Made by a program: the position numbers and the translations under genes. Shown piece after piece: positions 41,303-49,796 of a DNA stretch of 64,000 nucleotides (positions are counted from its first letter, which is position 1; each line of letters begins with the position of its first letter). Source of the stretch: RGIG9379 sp031553005 (GTDB lineage Bacteria; Bacteroidota; Bacteroidia; Bacteroidales; Paludibacteraceae). The notes beneath the pieces were generated by a model. The model did not search any database. It was given only the letters and a program-made list of their open reading frames with translations, and was not told the origin of the DNA. The DNA lies in contig JAVBMA010000031.1 of assembly GCA_031553005.1 (NCBI GenBank), positions 62,001 to 126,000 on the forward strand, read 5' to 3'.

Positions 41303-42811
41303 ATGAAAAAAACTTTGCCTTTATTCATTCTGTTATGTATTGCACATACTGTTTTTGCACAATTAAAAGTTAATAGTGTAGGTAATGTCGGAATGGGAGC
41401 CATTCCTAGTTCAACAGCTAAACTACTTTTGTATAATAGCTCAACTGCAGCTGATCCCATTTTTGGATTACATTCGACTGTGAGTAGGGTTAGTACTACT
41501 AGTAGTCCACTGTATGGAGCTTATTTAACACAATCGCTCTCGGGTTCAACGTCAACAGCTCCAAGCTATGGCATCTATTTGGAAAACAATAATAATACAA
41601 CGTATGGCGGTGCTTATGGTTTTTATGCAAAAAACATAAAAAGTGGCTATGCCGGAGATTTGCATGGGATTTATATAGATAATACTTATCTGTCTTCTTA
41701 TGGATACTCTTATGGAGCTTATATTAAAAATACCAGAGGGAATGTAAGTGATATTACAGGTGGTGCAACATATGGCATACAGATAATCAATGTTGATTCA
41801 AGTGCATATACTTCGGCGTATGGTATTCATGTAAGCAATACTAAAACAGTAGGAGCTTCCAGTTCCAGTGTATATGGTATTTATGCTTCTGTTTCGGGTG
41901 GTTTTAATGCGAATAATAGATATGCCGGTTATTTTACCGGAGGTAAAGTTGTAATGATGAATGGAAGCGTGGGGATAGGTAAGGAGCCAACCGCCGGATT
42001 ATTGGATGTTGCAGGAAGTATTGCAATTAATGGAAGTGTTATGATTACTTCGGATGAACGTTTGAAAATGGCAATAAAACCTCTATCCGAAGAAAAGGAT
42101 AAACTCTATTTACTGCAAGGAAAATCATACAAAAAAACGCTTTCTCCTTCAAGTTTAGATGAAAATTTTACATCTGTGATGGAAAAAGCAGAAACGAAAA
42201 AAGAGGTAATTGAATTTTCGGAATACGGCTACTTAGCTCAGGAGTTGAAAGAGATTTTCCCTGATTTGGTAACTCAGGATTCAGCCGGTTATTATGCGGT
42301 AAATTACATTGGATTGATTCCCGTTATTGTCGAAGCCTTGAAAGACCAAAAACTCATTATTGAAGACTTACAGGAAGAAATTCAGCAAAAAACAAATTAC
42401 CCGGAGACATCTACAATCAATGAATTGATGCGAAGAGTAGAATCACTGGAAAAATCTTTAGCTATATGTTGCAACTCAGATAAATTAAGATCAGTAGAAA
42501 AGGTTTCTCAACAATTTGATCTTACAGATCAGGCATATGAAAATACCGAAGAGATGATATTATATCAAAATACACCCAATCCGTTTCATGAGAATACAAC
42601 AATTCAATGCTATATTCCACAAAATGTAGAAAAAGTACAGTTGTGTGTATATGACATACAAGGTGTTCAGCAAAAATGCTCTCTTATTTCGGAACGTGGG
42701 ACAATTACAGTACAAATACAGGCAGGACAATTAGCCTCAGGTATATATACTTATTTATTAATAGGTGATGGTAAAACCAGCGAGGCTAAACAGATGATTT
42801 TGACAAGATAA
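41303..42811 (+). CDS. secreted protein with S74 chaperone domain and T9SS sorting domain
   Basis: The 502-residue product has a signal peptide (LPLFILLCIAHTVFAQ), then a repetitive part (about 60-225) with Y-G-x-Y/H units (LYGAYLTQ, SYGIYLENN, AYGFYAKN, LHGIYIDN, VYGIYASVSG) suggesting a beta-helix or fibre. A peptidase S74/intramolecular chaperone domain (about 248-345: SDERLKMAIKPL, EYGYLAQELKEIFPDLV, AVNYIGLIPVIVEALKDQ) is followed by a coiled coil. The end carries a type IX secretion sorting domain (NTPNPFHENTTIQCYIP ... LASGIYTYLLIGDGK ... KQMILTR). It is expected at the cell surface or released. Promoter not clear. Confidence 0.88.
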   Translation: MKKTLPLFILLCIAHTVFAQLKVNSVGNVGMGAIPSSTAKLLLYNSSTAADPIFGLHSTVSRVSTTSSPLYGAYLTQSLSGSTSTAPSYGIYLENNNNTTYGGAYGFYAKNIKSGYAGDLHGIYIDNTYLSSYGYSYGAYIKNTRGNVSDITGGATYGIQIINVDSSAYTSAYGIHVSNTKTVGASSSSVYGIYASVSGGFNANNRYAGYFTGGKVVMMNGSVGIGKEPTAGLLDVAGSIAINGSVMITSDERLKMAIKPLSEEKDKLYLLQGKSYKKTLSPSSLDENFTSVMEKAETKKEVIEFSEYGYLAQELKEIFPDLVTQDSAGYYAVNYIGLIPVIVEALKDQKLIIEDLQEEIQQKTNYPETSTINELMRRVESLEKSLAICCNSDKLRSVEKVSQQFDLTDQAYENTEEMILYQNTPNPFHENTTIQCYIPQNVEKVQLCVYDIQGVQQKCSLISERGTITVQIQAGQLASGIYTYLLIGDGKTSEAKQMILTR

Positions 42812-42825
42812 AAGGACAAGATCAT

Positions 42826-43099
42826 AAAAAAAATTATATTATTATTAGGTCTTGTTTTAATACCTGCATTTTCTTTTGCAGAATTGTAAATTAAAATTGG
42901 TGACGATATTACTTTTATGGTGACAGTTTTTGACTTGGAAATGTTCTTTGATGAGGCTATAATTTAATAATTACAGAAGAAATCTCTCTATGCAAATATG
43001 CCTGATCAACATATAGGTACAACAATAAGAAAATTTGGCAAAGGAACTTATTTATATGTTACCATTTTAAAAACAATCAAAAATTATCGGATAAAATGA
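42826..43099 (+). pseudogene. remnant of a small exported protein gene
   Basis: The frame encodes a signal-peptide-like segment (KKIILLLGLVLIPAFSFAEL) without a start codon (ATC in place of ATG). It then meets TAA and reads on in the same frame (IKIGDDITFMVTVF). A third piece (TTIRKFGKGTYLYVTILK) is in another frame and ends at TGA 43099. I do not recognise the family. Several stops and the lost start mark it as decayed. Confidence 0.5.
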
Positions 43100-43104
43100 T
43101 TATT

Positions 43105-43240
43105 AATGCGAATCAGTAGTTGAAAAGGGCTTGAAAAGCCAAATATTCATAACTGTAGGTAAGAGAAGTGTAAGCTAAAGTTATGAAAATCAAGTCATAT
43201 TGGGCTAAATTTCAATAACATTTAACTCCTAATTCGCATT
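43105..43240. mobile_element. MITE-like element with about 20-bp terminal inverted repeats
   Basis: The ends AATGCGAATCAGTAGTTGAA and (reversed) AATGCGAATTAGGAGTTAAA match at 16-17 of 20 positions, with a perfect 9-bp outer part (AATGCGAAT). The 136-bp interior has no ORF. A and T rich flanks (ATT/ATT) may be a 3-bp target duplication. It separates two decayed gene fragments. Confidence 0.55.
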
Positions 43241-43258
43241 ATTAAATAAAATTACAAG

Positions 43259-43480
43259 ATGAAAAAGATTTTTATTTCAAATTTGTTTTAGTCATTGGAG
43301 CAACATCATTATATACTTCATGTGGGAACAAGCAGATGCCATTGTGCCGGATTATATCCAAAATTGGCAGAGTCTAAGATGTTGTATGTCAATATCAATA
43401 GTTTGAGCGTATTGGAATTGCCATAACTAACTCTAACGGTATGCTTATAAAGCAACTGTCACGTTGGACGTTCAACAAAT
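43259..43480 (+). pseudogene. remnant of a lipoprotein gene (frameshifted)
   Basis: ATG at 43259 starts MKKIFISNLF and stops at TAG. Shifting frame restores LVIGATSLYTSCGNKQMP, a lipobox (YTSC) in the right place. The C-terminal remainder has several stops. The subtilase gene follows at 43509. Confidence 0.5.
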
Positions 43481-43508
43481 AGTTTGTTAATTTAATGAAT
43501 TGATTATT

Positions 43509-45320
43509 ATGAAAAGAATGTTAGTCGTTTTAGGAATTTCATTTTTATGTATAGGCTTAAATGCAGAAAATTCTTATTATTTTTACAATTATGAGGGAAA
43601 AAAGATATACCTTTCGTTAAATACTGAATATGCTTTTTTATCATTGAAAGAACAAAAATTGCCTGTAAATATTCAGCAACACTATGTTAAAATTGCAGAA
43701 TTGAAATCTGATAAATCCGATCAAAAGCGGGATGAAATTAAAAAAAGGACAGATCGTTTTTATACGGTATTAAATTTTGAGAAAAAGATGTCAAACAAGC
43801 AATATTTAGAATTGTTATTAGAGATGAAATGTAAAAACAAGGATATGATTATCTCTCCATATTTCAGATTTAAAGATGATGATATTGTAGGGTTATCTAA
43901 TTTCTTTTATGTAAAACTGAAAGAAAAAAAAGACACTATATTACTCACGCAGATGACGAAGCAAACCGGAACTGTTATTATTGAACAAGACCCCTTTATG
44001 CCATTATGGTATGTATTAAGCACAACTGAAGTTTCAGAACAAAATGCGATGGAATGTTCCAATCTTTTTTATGAATCAGGCTTGTTTCAAGCTGCGGAAC
44101 CAGATTTAATGCTTAATAATCTTTCACAATGTACTAATGATGCATATTTTAATAATCAGTGGGGGTTGAAAAATATTGGGCAATCTGCCGGTACGAGGGG
44201 TGTGGATATAAACGCTTGCGATGCTTGGCAAATTTCAAAAGGAAATAATATTACAGTCGCGGTTATAGATCATGGTATCGAATTGGATCATCCAGATTTG
44301 GAAGCCAATATACATTCGTTAAGTTATGATTGTGAAAATAGGAGTTCTCCAAGTATCGTGCGCGGAGCTCATGGTACACTTTGTGCTGGAATTGTGGGTG
44401 CAGTTCAAAATAACGCTGAGGGTATTTCTGGGGTGGCTCCAAATTGTAAATTAATGTCAATAAGTAACAGTTTGAGTATTGGCATTTATCCGCCAGCAGC
44501 AGTTCGCCAACAACAGAATCTTGCTAATGGAATAGAATGGGCATATCAAAATGGTGCTGATGTTATCAGTTGTTCGTGGGGGAATGCTTTGCTTCAGGGA
44601 CAGTTCATTTCGGATGCTATTGATGATGCAGTTATACGAGGTAGAAAAGATAAAGGTTGTATTGTGGTTTTTGCTTCAGGAAATGATGCAGCATCAACTG
44701 TTTTATATCCGGCAAGTTTGCCGAATGTTATTGCAGTGGGGTCAATAACGAATAAAGGACAACATGATATTGGTTCTAATTATGGAACAGCATTAGATGT
44801 CGTGGCTCCGGGAGCTAAGATTTATACTACGGACAGGCAAGGAGATGTTGGGGAGAATACTATACCCGGAGCAGCTGGAAATTATTGTTTTGTCAGCGGT
44901 ACTTCTATGGCAACTCCTCACGTAGCTGGTATAGCAGCTCTTATTTTATCTGTAAATCCATATCTAACAGGACAACAAGTTCGAGATATTATTGAAAGTA
45001 CGACGCAAAAAGTAAATTCTGGATTATATACATATTCAACTACTTCCGGACGTCCGAATGGTACATGGAATAATGAAATGGGTTATGGATTAGTCGATGC
45101 TTATGCCGCCGTCCAAAGGGGATGTGAAATGGCTGTCAATTTCATCGATCAAACTGTAACTGCCGATGAAACCATCATAAGTTGCGGCGATATAAACGTC
45201 CAAAACGTTACCGTTACAGGCAATAATGTAAAATTAACCCTTGATGCAGCAGGAACAACCACAATCAGTAGTGATTTTGAGGTAGTATTGGGCTCGGAAT
45301 TAGAAGTATTAACAAGGTAG
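43509..45320 (+). CDS. S8 family serine peptidase (subtilase), secreted
   Basis: The 603-residue protein starts at the ATG 43509 (a TTG nine bases earlier is in frame but not needed), with a signal peptide (LVVLGISFLCIGLNA). A prodomain of about 190 residues precedes the peptidase domain with the subtilisin triad: Asp254 (VAVIDHGIELDHPDL), His288 (GAHGTLCAGIVG) and Ser466 (VSGTSMATPHVAGIAAL), and the oxyanion Asn in FASGNDAAS. A C-terminal tail of about 50 residues (DQTVTADETIISCGDINVQ, SDFEVVLGSELEV) is a repeated beta motif and not the usual T9SS domain. Terminator adjacent. Confidence 0.93.
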   Translation: MKRMLVVLGISFLCIGLNAENSYYFYNYEGKKIYLSLNTEYAFLSLKEQKLPVNIQQHYVKIAELKSDKSDQKRDEIKKRTDRFYTVLNFEKKMSNKQYLELLLEMKCKNKDMIISPYFRFKDDDIVGLSNFFYVKLKEKKDTILLTQMTKQTGTVIIEQDPFMPLWYVLSTTEVSEQNAMECSNLFYESGLFQAAEPDLMLNNLSQCTNDAYFNNQWGLKNIGQSAGTRGVDINACDAWQISKGNNITVAVIDHGIELDHPDLEANIHSLSYDCENRSSPSIVRGAHGTLCAGIVGAVQNNAEGISGVAPNCKLMSISNSLSIGIYPPAAVRQQQNLANGIEWAYQNGADVISCSWGNALLQGQFISDAIDDAVIRGRKDKGCIVVFASGNDAASTVLYPASLPNVIAVGSITNKGQHDIGSNYGTALDVVAPGAKIYTTDRQGDVGENTIPGAAGNYCFVSGTSMATPHVAGIAALILSVNPYLTGQQVRDIIESTTQKVNSGLYTYSTTSGRPNGTWNNEMGYGLVDAYAAVQRGCEMAVNFIDQTVTADETIISCGDINVQNVTVTGNNVKLTLDAAGTTTISSDFEVVLGSELEVLTR

Positions 45321-45330
45321 TAGAATATCA

Positions 45331-45395
45331 GGATTAATTAAAAATGCAAATTCTCTGTTGGATTCTAACAGAGAATTTGCATTTTTAATTAATCC
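45331..45395. terminator. bidirectional terminator with a perfect 29-bp stem
   Basis: 45331-45359 and 45367-45395 are perfect reverse complements (GGATTAATTAAAAATGCAAA...), with a 7-nt loop. It separates the convergent subtilase and outer-membrane receptor genes. Confidence 0.85.
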
Positions 45396-45448
45396 CTTTG
45401 TTGATGAGATTTTATAAACCAGACCAATTTTATCCTTTTTTCTAAGAT

Positions 45449-48262
45449 TTAGAAATTCCTACCTCCCCATCCTCCTTCCGGATTTTGTTGGCGTTGAGGA
45501 CGATCGCCTCCCCTTTCGGTTCCCGGTCCGCTTTCCGATGCTTTCGCCGATTGTTTGCCCAACGTATTGATGCGGTATACGAAATGTACCATAAAGTAAC
45601 TTCCCAGTGTATTGTACTCTGTGTCGCTCATTGCCGTTTCGCTGACAGTACGGGTTAAGCTGCTCTGCTGTTGAAGGATATCATAGATTTTGAAACGGAT
45701 GGTAGCGGCATTATTTTTCAGGAAATTTTTGGAAAGCTGTGCATTCCATATAACATTGTTGTTATTAAATCCTTCGGAATATCCGGTGTAAATACGGTAG
45801 TTGATATCTGTTGAGAAATACATATTCCATGGCAGGTTTATATTCGTATTTCCTCCCAACTCGTAGTTAAATGTTTCACGGTTGCTTTTTGTTTGAATGC
45901 TGTTTTGTGTAAGCATATAGTTGACGGATGCATTAAGTGATGCGTCCAGCAAGCTCGTACGGAAACTTCCTACCAACTTTTCTCTCAGGTTCAATGTATG
46001 CGTGGTGCTTTTAGTTGCATTGCCCATCAAGTCTCCATTCTCTTCATTTGTGAAAGACACCTCATCAGCATATCCGGCGCTGGTATTAGACGATACGGTA
46101 AATTTACGGTTAGGAAGAGGAGTGCTGAATATGAAAAAAGCGTTGGCATTCCAGTTCCCGTCCACATTCGTCATACGAGACTCTTTACCTCCGGTTTCGG
46201 TATTGTAATTTACTTGTCTTGTTACGGCGTTCAGTGTATTGCTGAAGCTCCCGTTTACCGAGTAGCTCCGTTGAGTTTCACTTTCAAAGTTGCTATATCT
46301 TAATGTAATCATATTCCGGTAGGACGGTTTCAGGTCAGGATTCCCGAATTGAAGGTTAAGCGGGTCGCTTACGTCGATTATTTCCTGTAGATATTCTACA
46401 TTTGGCGCACTACTCTGTCCCCGGTAGCGTATCATAAGCATTTCTTGTTTGGAAAAACGGTAACGCAGACGCAGGTTGGGTGAAAAATTGATTACCTGTT
46501 GCTTTAATTCTTTCCCTGAATTAGGACCTATCGTCGTCTCGCTCTCCGAAGATTGGGGTTCCAACGAAAATCCGATATTATAATTCAGTTTGGTATATTG
46601 TCCTTGTAAATTTGCCTCTACTAGGTGTGTATTATACTGGTTTTTTACTTTGTTGCTTAGGGAGTCAATGTAATATTCGAGTTCATTGTCGGTATAGACA
46701 TAAGAGCTTGCAGTCGAATTTCTTTGCTGAAATGCATACTTGACTTGGAGATAATGGTTGGCAAAAAGCGGTTCTGTATAAGATGCTTGTAACCGGTAGG
46801 TAAAACCATTGTTATTTTTATCCGTATATTGGTTTAACGATAACAAGCTGTCAATATCTTCCTGTTCGTCGTAAAAGTAAAAACGAGTGTCGGAATTGGA
46901 GTAGTTATCCGATTCGTTGTGACTGTAATCCATACGGGCAGAAAGGGAGAAATTCCTTCCCTTTTTCTTTAACTTACGAAAGTATTGGATGTTTCCGTTG
47001 ACAGCTACGTTATCTCCATCTGCGGAACCGGTAGATAACTTGTAGTTAACAGGCTGATGCAGGTTATTGGAGGTTTCCGAACGTCCTGTATTTGCAGACT
47101 CGGTATGAGCATAAGTTACATTAGGACGGAATGTAATCGTGGTCATTGAGTCGGGTTTCCATTCCATCTTAAAGTTAACGGCAAGGTCATCTCTTTTTCT
47201 TCTTGTTGTTGAAGTGTCTGCCCGGTAAGAAGAACCGCTTTGCAGGAATGTTTCCGTTGATTTTTTCATTACGGCATCATTATCCGAATATCCGTACTGT
47301 ACGCTTCCTCCCAGTTCAATTTTATCATAATCTTGGGCAAAAGTTGCCCCTATTATTTTTGAAGAGGTAATTCCCGCACCGGCATTTCCTTTCACTCCGA
47401 ATCCGGAATCCCCAAACTCGGAGAACCCTTGATTATTGGTATTGTTCATTGATGCGATAAGCGAAAGATTGGAATTGTCCTGAAAACGGTTAATCATTCC
47501 CCCTGCCTCATAGCGCTCCTTGTTTCCCGCGCCCGCAAGCACATTTCCGAACCAACCCTGTTTCATACCTTTCTTTACGGAAAGGTCTAATACGGTTTCA
47601 TCGTCATCGTCGTCTATTCCTGTAAGACGGGCGGCATCGCTTTTCCGGTCATATGTTTTTACCTTTTCCACCATATTGGCAGGCAGGTTTTTTATGGCTA
47701 CTTGCGGGTCGTCCGAGAAGAACTCTTTTCCGTCTACCATAATTTTTTTTACCTCTTTCCCGTTTACCGTGATTTTTCCGTCGTCACTGATTTCAACGCC
47801 GGGTAGTTTTTTTACAAGCTCTTCCAGCATAGCGCCGTCCGTAACCCGAAAGGCAGATGCGCTGAATATAGTGGTATCTTCTTTTATCGTAAGCGGAATT
47901 GCTTCTGCAACGACAACCGCTTCGTCTAATAAGACGGCATCAACATTTAGGGTAACCCTTCCGATATTGACGTTGTCGGATTTGATTGTAAATTTTTTAT
48001 CTATTGTTTCAAATCCGATAAAGGATACCCGCAGGAAGTAATCTCCCTGCTTTATATCTGATGAGATAAGGAAATTACCATCATTTTCGCTTATTGTACC
48101 TCTAAGATATGTACTGTCTGGTAAAGAAAATAGTTGAATATTAACATATTGCATAGGGAGATGAGTTTCTCCATCCAAAATTTTTCCCGATACGGAAAGA
48201 ACATTTTTTTGTGCAAATGCAAATGTTGGAATCAATAGCAGTAATAAAAATACTTTTCTCAT
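45449..48262 (-). CDS. TonB-receptor-like outer-membrane protein
   Basis: The 937-residue protein has a signal peptide (VFLLLLLIPTFAFAQ) and a carboxypeptidase-regulatory-like domain (about 20-110, VSGKILDGETHLPMQYVNI). A plug-like region follows (LEELVKKLPGVEISDDGKI, VDGKEFFSDDPQVAIKNLP), then a long barrel of the outer-membrane-beta-barrel type 3 kind (LRLRYRFSKQEMLMIRYRG). The C-terminus is a disordered Gly/Arg/Gln tail (GPGTERGGDRPQRQQNPEGG) rather than an aromatic end. Unlike SusC proteins no SusD partner is adjacent. Substrate unknown. Confidence 0.88.
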   Translation of the reverse strand: MRKVFLLLLLIPTFAFAQKNVLSVSGKILDGETHLPMQYVNIQLFSLPDSTYLRGTISENDGNFLISSDIKQGDYFLRVSFIGFETIDKKFTIKSDNVNIGRVTLNVDAVLLDEAVVVAEAIPLTIKEDTTIFSASAFRVTDGAMLEELVKKLPGVEISDDGKITVNGKEVKKIMVDGKEFFSDDPQVAIKNLPANMVEKVKTYDRKSDAARLTGIDDDDDETVLDLSVKKGMKQGWFGNVLAGAGNKERYEAGGMINRFQDNSNLSLIASMNNTNNQGFSEFGDSGFGVKGNAGAGITSSKIIGATFAQDYDKIELGGSVQYGYSDNDAVMKKSTETFLQSGSSYRADTSTTRRKRDDLAVNFKMEWKPDSMTTITFRPNVTYAHTESANTGRSETSNNLHQPVNYKLSTGSADGDNVAVNGNIQYFRKLKKKGRNFSLSARMDYSHNESDNYSNSDTRFYFYDEQEDIDSLLSLNQYTDKNNNGFTYRLQASYTEPLFANHYLQVKYAFQQRNSTASSYVYTDNELEYYIDSLSNKVKNQYNTHLVEANLQGQYTKLNYNIGFSLEPQSSESETTIGPNSGKELKQQVINFSPNLRLRYRFSKQEMLMIRYRGQSSAPNVEYLQEIIDVSDPLNLQFGNPDLKPSYRNMITLRYSNFESETQRSYSVNGSFSNTLNAVTRQVNYNTETGGKESRMTNVDGNWNANAFFIFSTPLPNRKFTVSSNTSAGYADEVSFTNEENGDLMGNATKSTTHTLNLREKLVGSFRTSLLDASLNASVNYMLTQNSIQTKSNRETFNYELGGNTNINLPWNMYFSTDINYRIYTGYSEGFNNNNVIWNAQLSKNFLKNNAATIRFKIYDILQQQSSLTRTVSETAMSDTEYNTLGSYFMVHFVYRINTLGKQSAKASESGPGTERGGDRPQRQQNPEGGWGGRNF

Positions 48263-48501
48263 AAATTTTTTTGATTATTCCGGCTCGTTTTGCCCTAACG
48301 GCAATCAATGATGATTAGATGTTTTTTTTACAAAAAGGTTTACTCCCCATTTTTAAAAGTCTTTAAAAAATTAAGAATTCAGTAATTGAAAAAACTGATA
48401 ATCCTCTTTTTCAGTGTGCTTGTGTCGTAAAGCTCCTGTGGAATTTTCACCTTTCCGGTCTGCTTGGTAACAAAATGATTCAAGATACAGGTTCTCCAAA
48501 G
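48263..48501. other. spacer with no recognised element
   Basis: The 239 bp upstream of the receptor gene are AT-rich. I see no ORF of credible composition, RNA or clear promoter. Confidence 0.4.
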
Positions 48502-49059
48502 TTAGAAATTGAATGAGAAATTGAACGAGCTTACCCTGCCGCTACCGTCTTTGTAAAGTGTAGTCAGTCCATAATAATAACTTGCATTGATGCTGAATTT
48601 ATTAAAAAAACTGATGGATGTACCTGCCGTAAGACCGGCTTGGGCGTTGTTTATGCCATAAGCGTAATTATTATTTGCAGAGTGCACGATTTGTTCGTAA
48701 CGTCCTCCTCCGAAAACGGTCATCCCGATGATATCTTTTTGCTGAAACAGATGATACCCTATTGTAACAGGAATAGCAATAGATGCTGTTTCTACATGGT
48801 ATCCGCTTTGATATTTATATTCTCCCCATTTGATATCCAACTCCGGTTTTATGTAGGCCTTTTGCTTGTAAAAATAGTATTGATATCCGGTTCCTACATA
48901 TCCGGAATAACTTGTTTGCCCGTCGATTGTGTGTAGTTCCACTCCTCCATGGGCGTTTTCTATAAGCTGTTTTAATATTATTTGGGAAGCCTGACTTCCT
49001 GCTTGTATTGTAAAAGAAAGCAGACACGCAGCTATGAGTAATAGTATTTTTCTTATCAT
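48502..49059 (-). CDS. small outer-membrane beta-barrel protein
   Basis: Starting at the ATG 49059 gives 185 residues with a signal peptide (MIRKILLLIAACLLSFTIQA). The open frame to 49113 would add 18 residues lacking signal character. The mature part is a series of amphipathic strands (VELHTIDGQTSYSGYVGTG, IAIPVTIGYHLFQ, FSINASYYYGLTTLY), ending SSFNFSFNF with a terminal Phe, indicating an eight-strand barrel. No specific family is recognised. Confidence 0.75.
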   Translation of the reverse strand: MIRKILLLIAACLLSFTIQAGSQASQIILKQLIENAHGGVELHTIDGQTSYSGYVGTGYQYYFYKQKAYIKPELDIKWGEYKYQSGYHVETASIAIPVTIGYHLFQQKDIIGMTVFGGGRYEQIVHSANNNYAYGINNAQAGLTAGTSISFFNKFSINASYYYGLTTLYKDGSGRVSSFNFSFNF

Positions 49060-49121
49060 ATTAGAATCTTTAGGCACTGTGGCATGCAAAAGTAGGAAAT
49101 ATTTCTTACTCATTGAAAAAG

Positions 49122-49167
49122 AAAAAACATCTTCATGGAGGTTTTATCCTGTGTGAAGATGTTTTTT
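49122..49167 (-). terminator. terminator after the rhodanese-like gene
   Basis: AAAAAACATCTTCA pairs with TGAAGATGTTTTTT around an 18-nt loop, with a T-run on the minus strand. Confidence 0.75.
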
Positions 49168-49238
49168 ATAAGTAATTGATAGAAGCGCAGTCAATCGAAA
49201 TTGATTCTATCTTGATTATTTGTATTCTTTGAAAAATA

Positions 49239-49706
49239 TTATTTTTCTACTTCGTTCGGATATGCTTCTACCCATGTATCGAAACCACCCAATAGAATCC
49301 ATGTATTTGCCTTTCCGAACCCAATTTTGGATATACGTCCCGGTACAACATATTCAAGGCTGGCAGAAGATCCACCTGTTCCTCCATACATGTATAGCGG
49401 CTTGGTTTTATCAAAAGTTGCTAATACAGCCGTTGCAAAAGACGAATTATTAGATGCTGTATTTGAGACCGTAGCTTCAATATTTATTGCACCCGGTATA
49501 TGTCCGGCAGCAAATTCTTCTGCAGAACGGTAATCCAAAATTTGCGCATCACTACCTTGGGCTGCAATCCTTTCATGGAATTTTTCAGCGCCGCTGTCTT
49601 TGTTAAACGCGCCTAATTCTTCATCCCCGTCTTTCTTACAAGAGTTAACTGATAACACAAATACAGAAACAAAAAGAAGCAAAAAAAGTGATTTGAAAGT
49701 TTTCAT
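49239..49706 (-). CDS. rhodanese-like lipoprotein lacking the catalytic cysteine
   Basis: The 155-residue product has a lipoprotein signal (VFVLSVNSC, Cys23) and a rhodanese fold (AQILDYRSAEEFAAGHIPGAINI; LLGGFDTWVEAYP). At the active-site loop, where rhodaneses have C-x-x-G-x-R-S, it reads YGGTGGSS, without Cys. So sulfur transfer is unlikely; the fold may serve in binding or signalling. It has a TATATTTG -7 element at 49767-49760. Its neighbours are unrelated. Confidence 0.85.
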   Translation of the reverse strand: MKTFKSLFLLLFVSVFVLSVNSCKKDGDEELGAFNKDSGAEKFHERIAAQGSDAQILDYRSAEEFAAGHIPGAINIEATVSNTASNNSSFATAVLATFDKTKPLYMYGGTGGSSASLEYVVPGRISKIGFGKANTWILLGGFDTWVEAYPNEVEK

Positions 49707-49759
49707 TATAAAATCTCCTATTATATAATTAGATTAAAAAAATGTGATTTTGATAAGTA

Positions 49760-49767
49760 CAAATATA
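49760..49767 (-). promoter_or_regulatory. -7 element of the rhodanese-like gene
   Basis: TATATTTG fits TAnnTTTG, 53 bp before the ATG. Confidence 0.45.
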
Positions 49768-49796
49768 CAAAATATGTTTTTAGTGTAATAATTTAT

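Noticed and set aside
47520..48041. 173-codon plus-strand frame, Ser-rich
   Set aside because: Mirror of the receptor plug domain; composition is a by-product of the coding strand.
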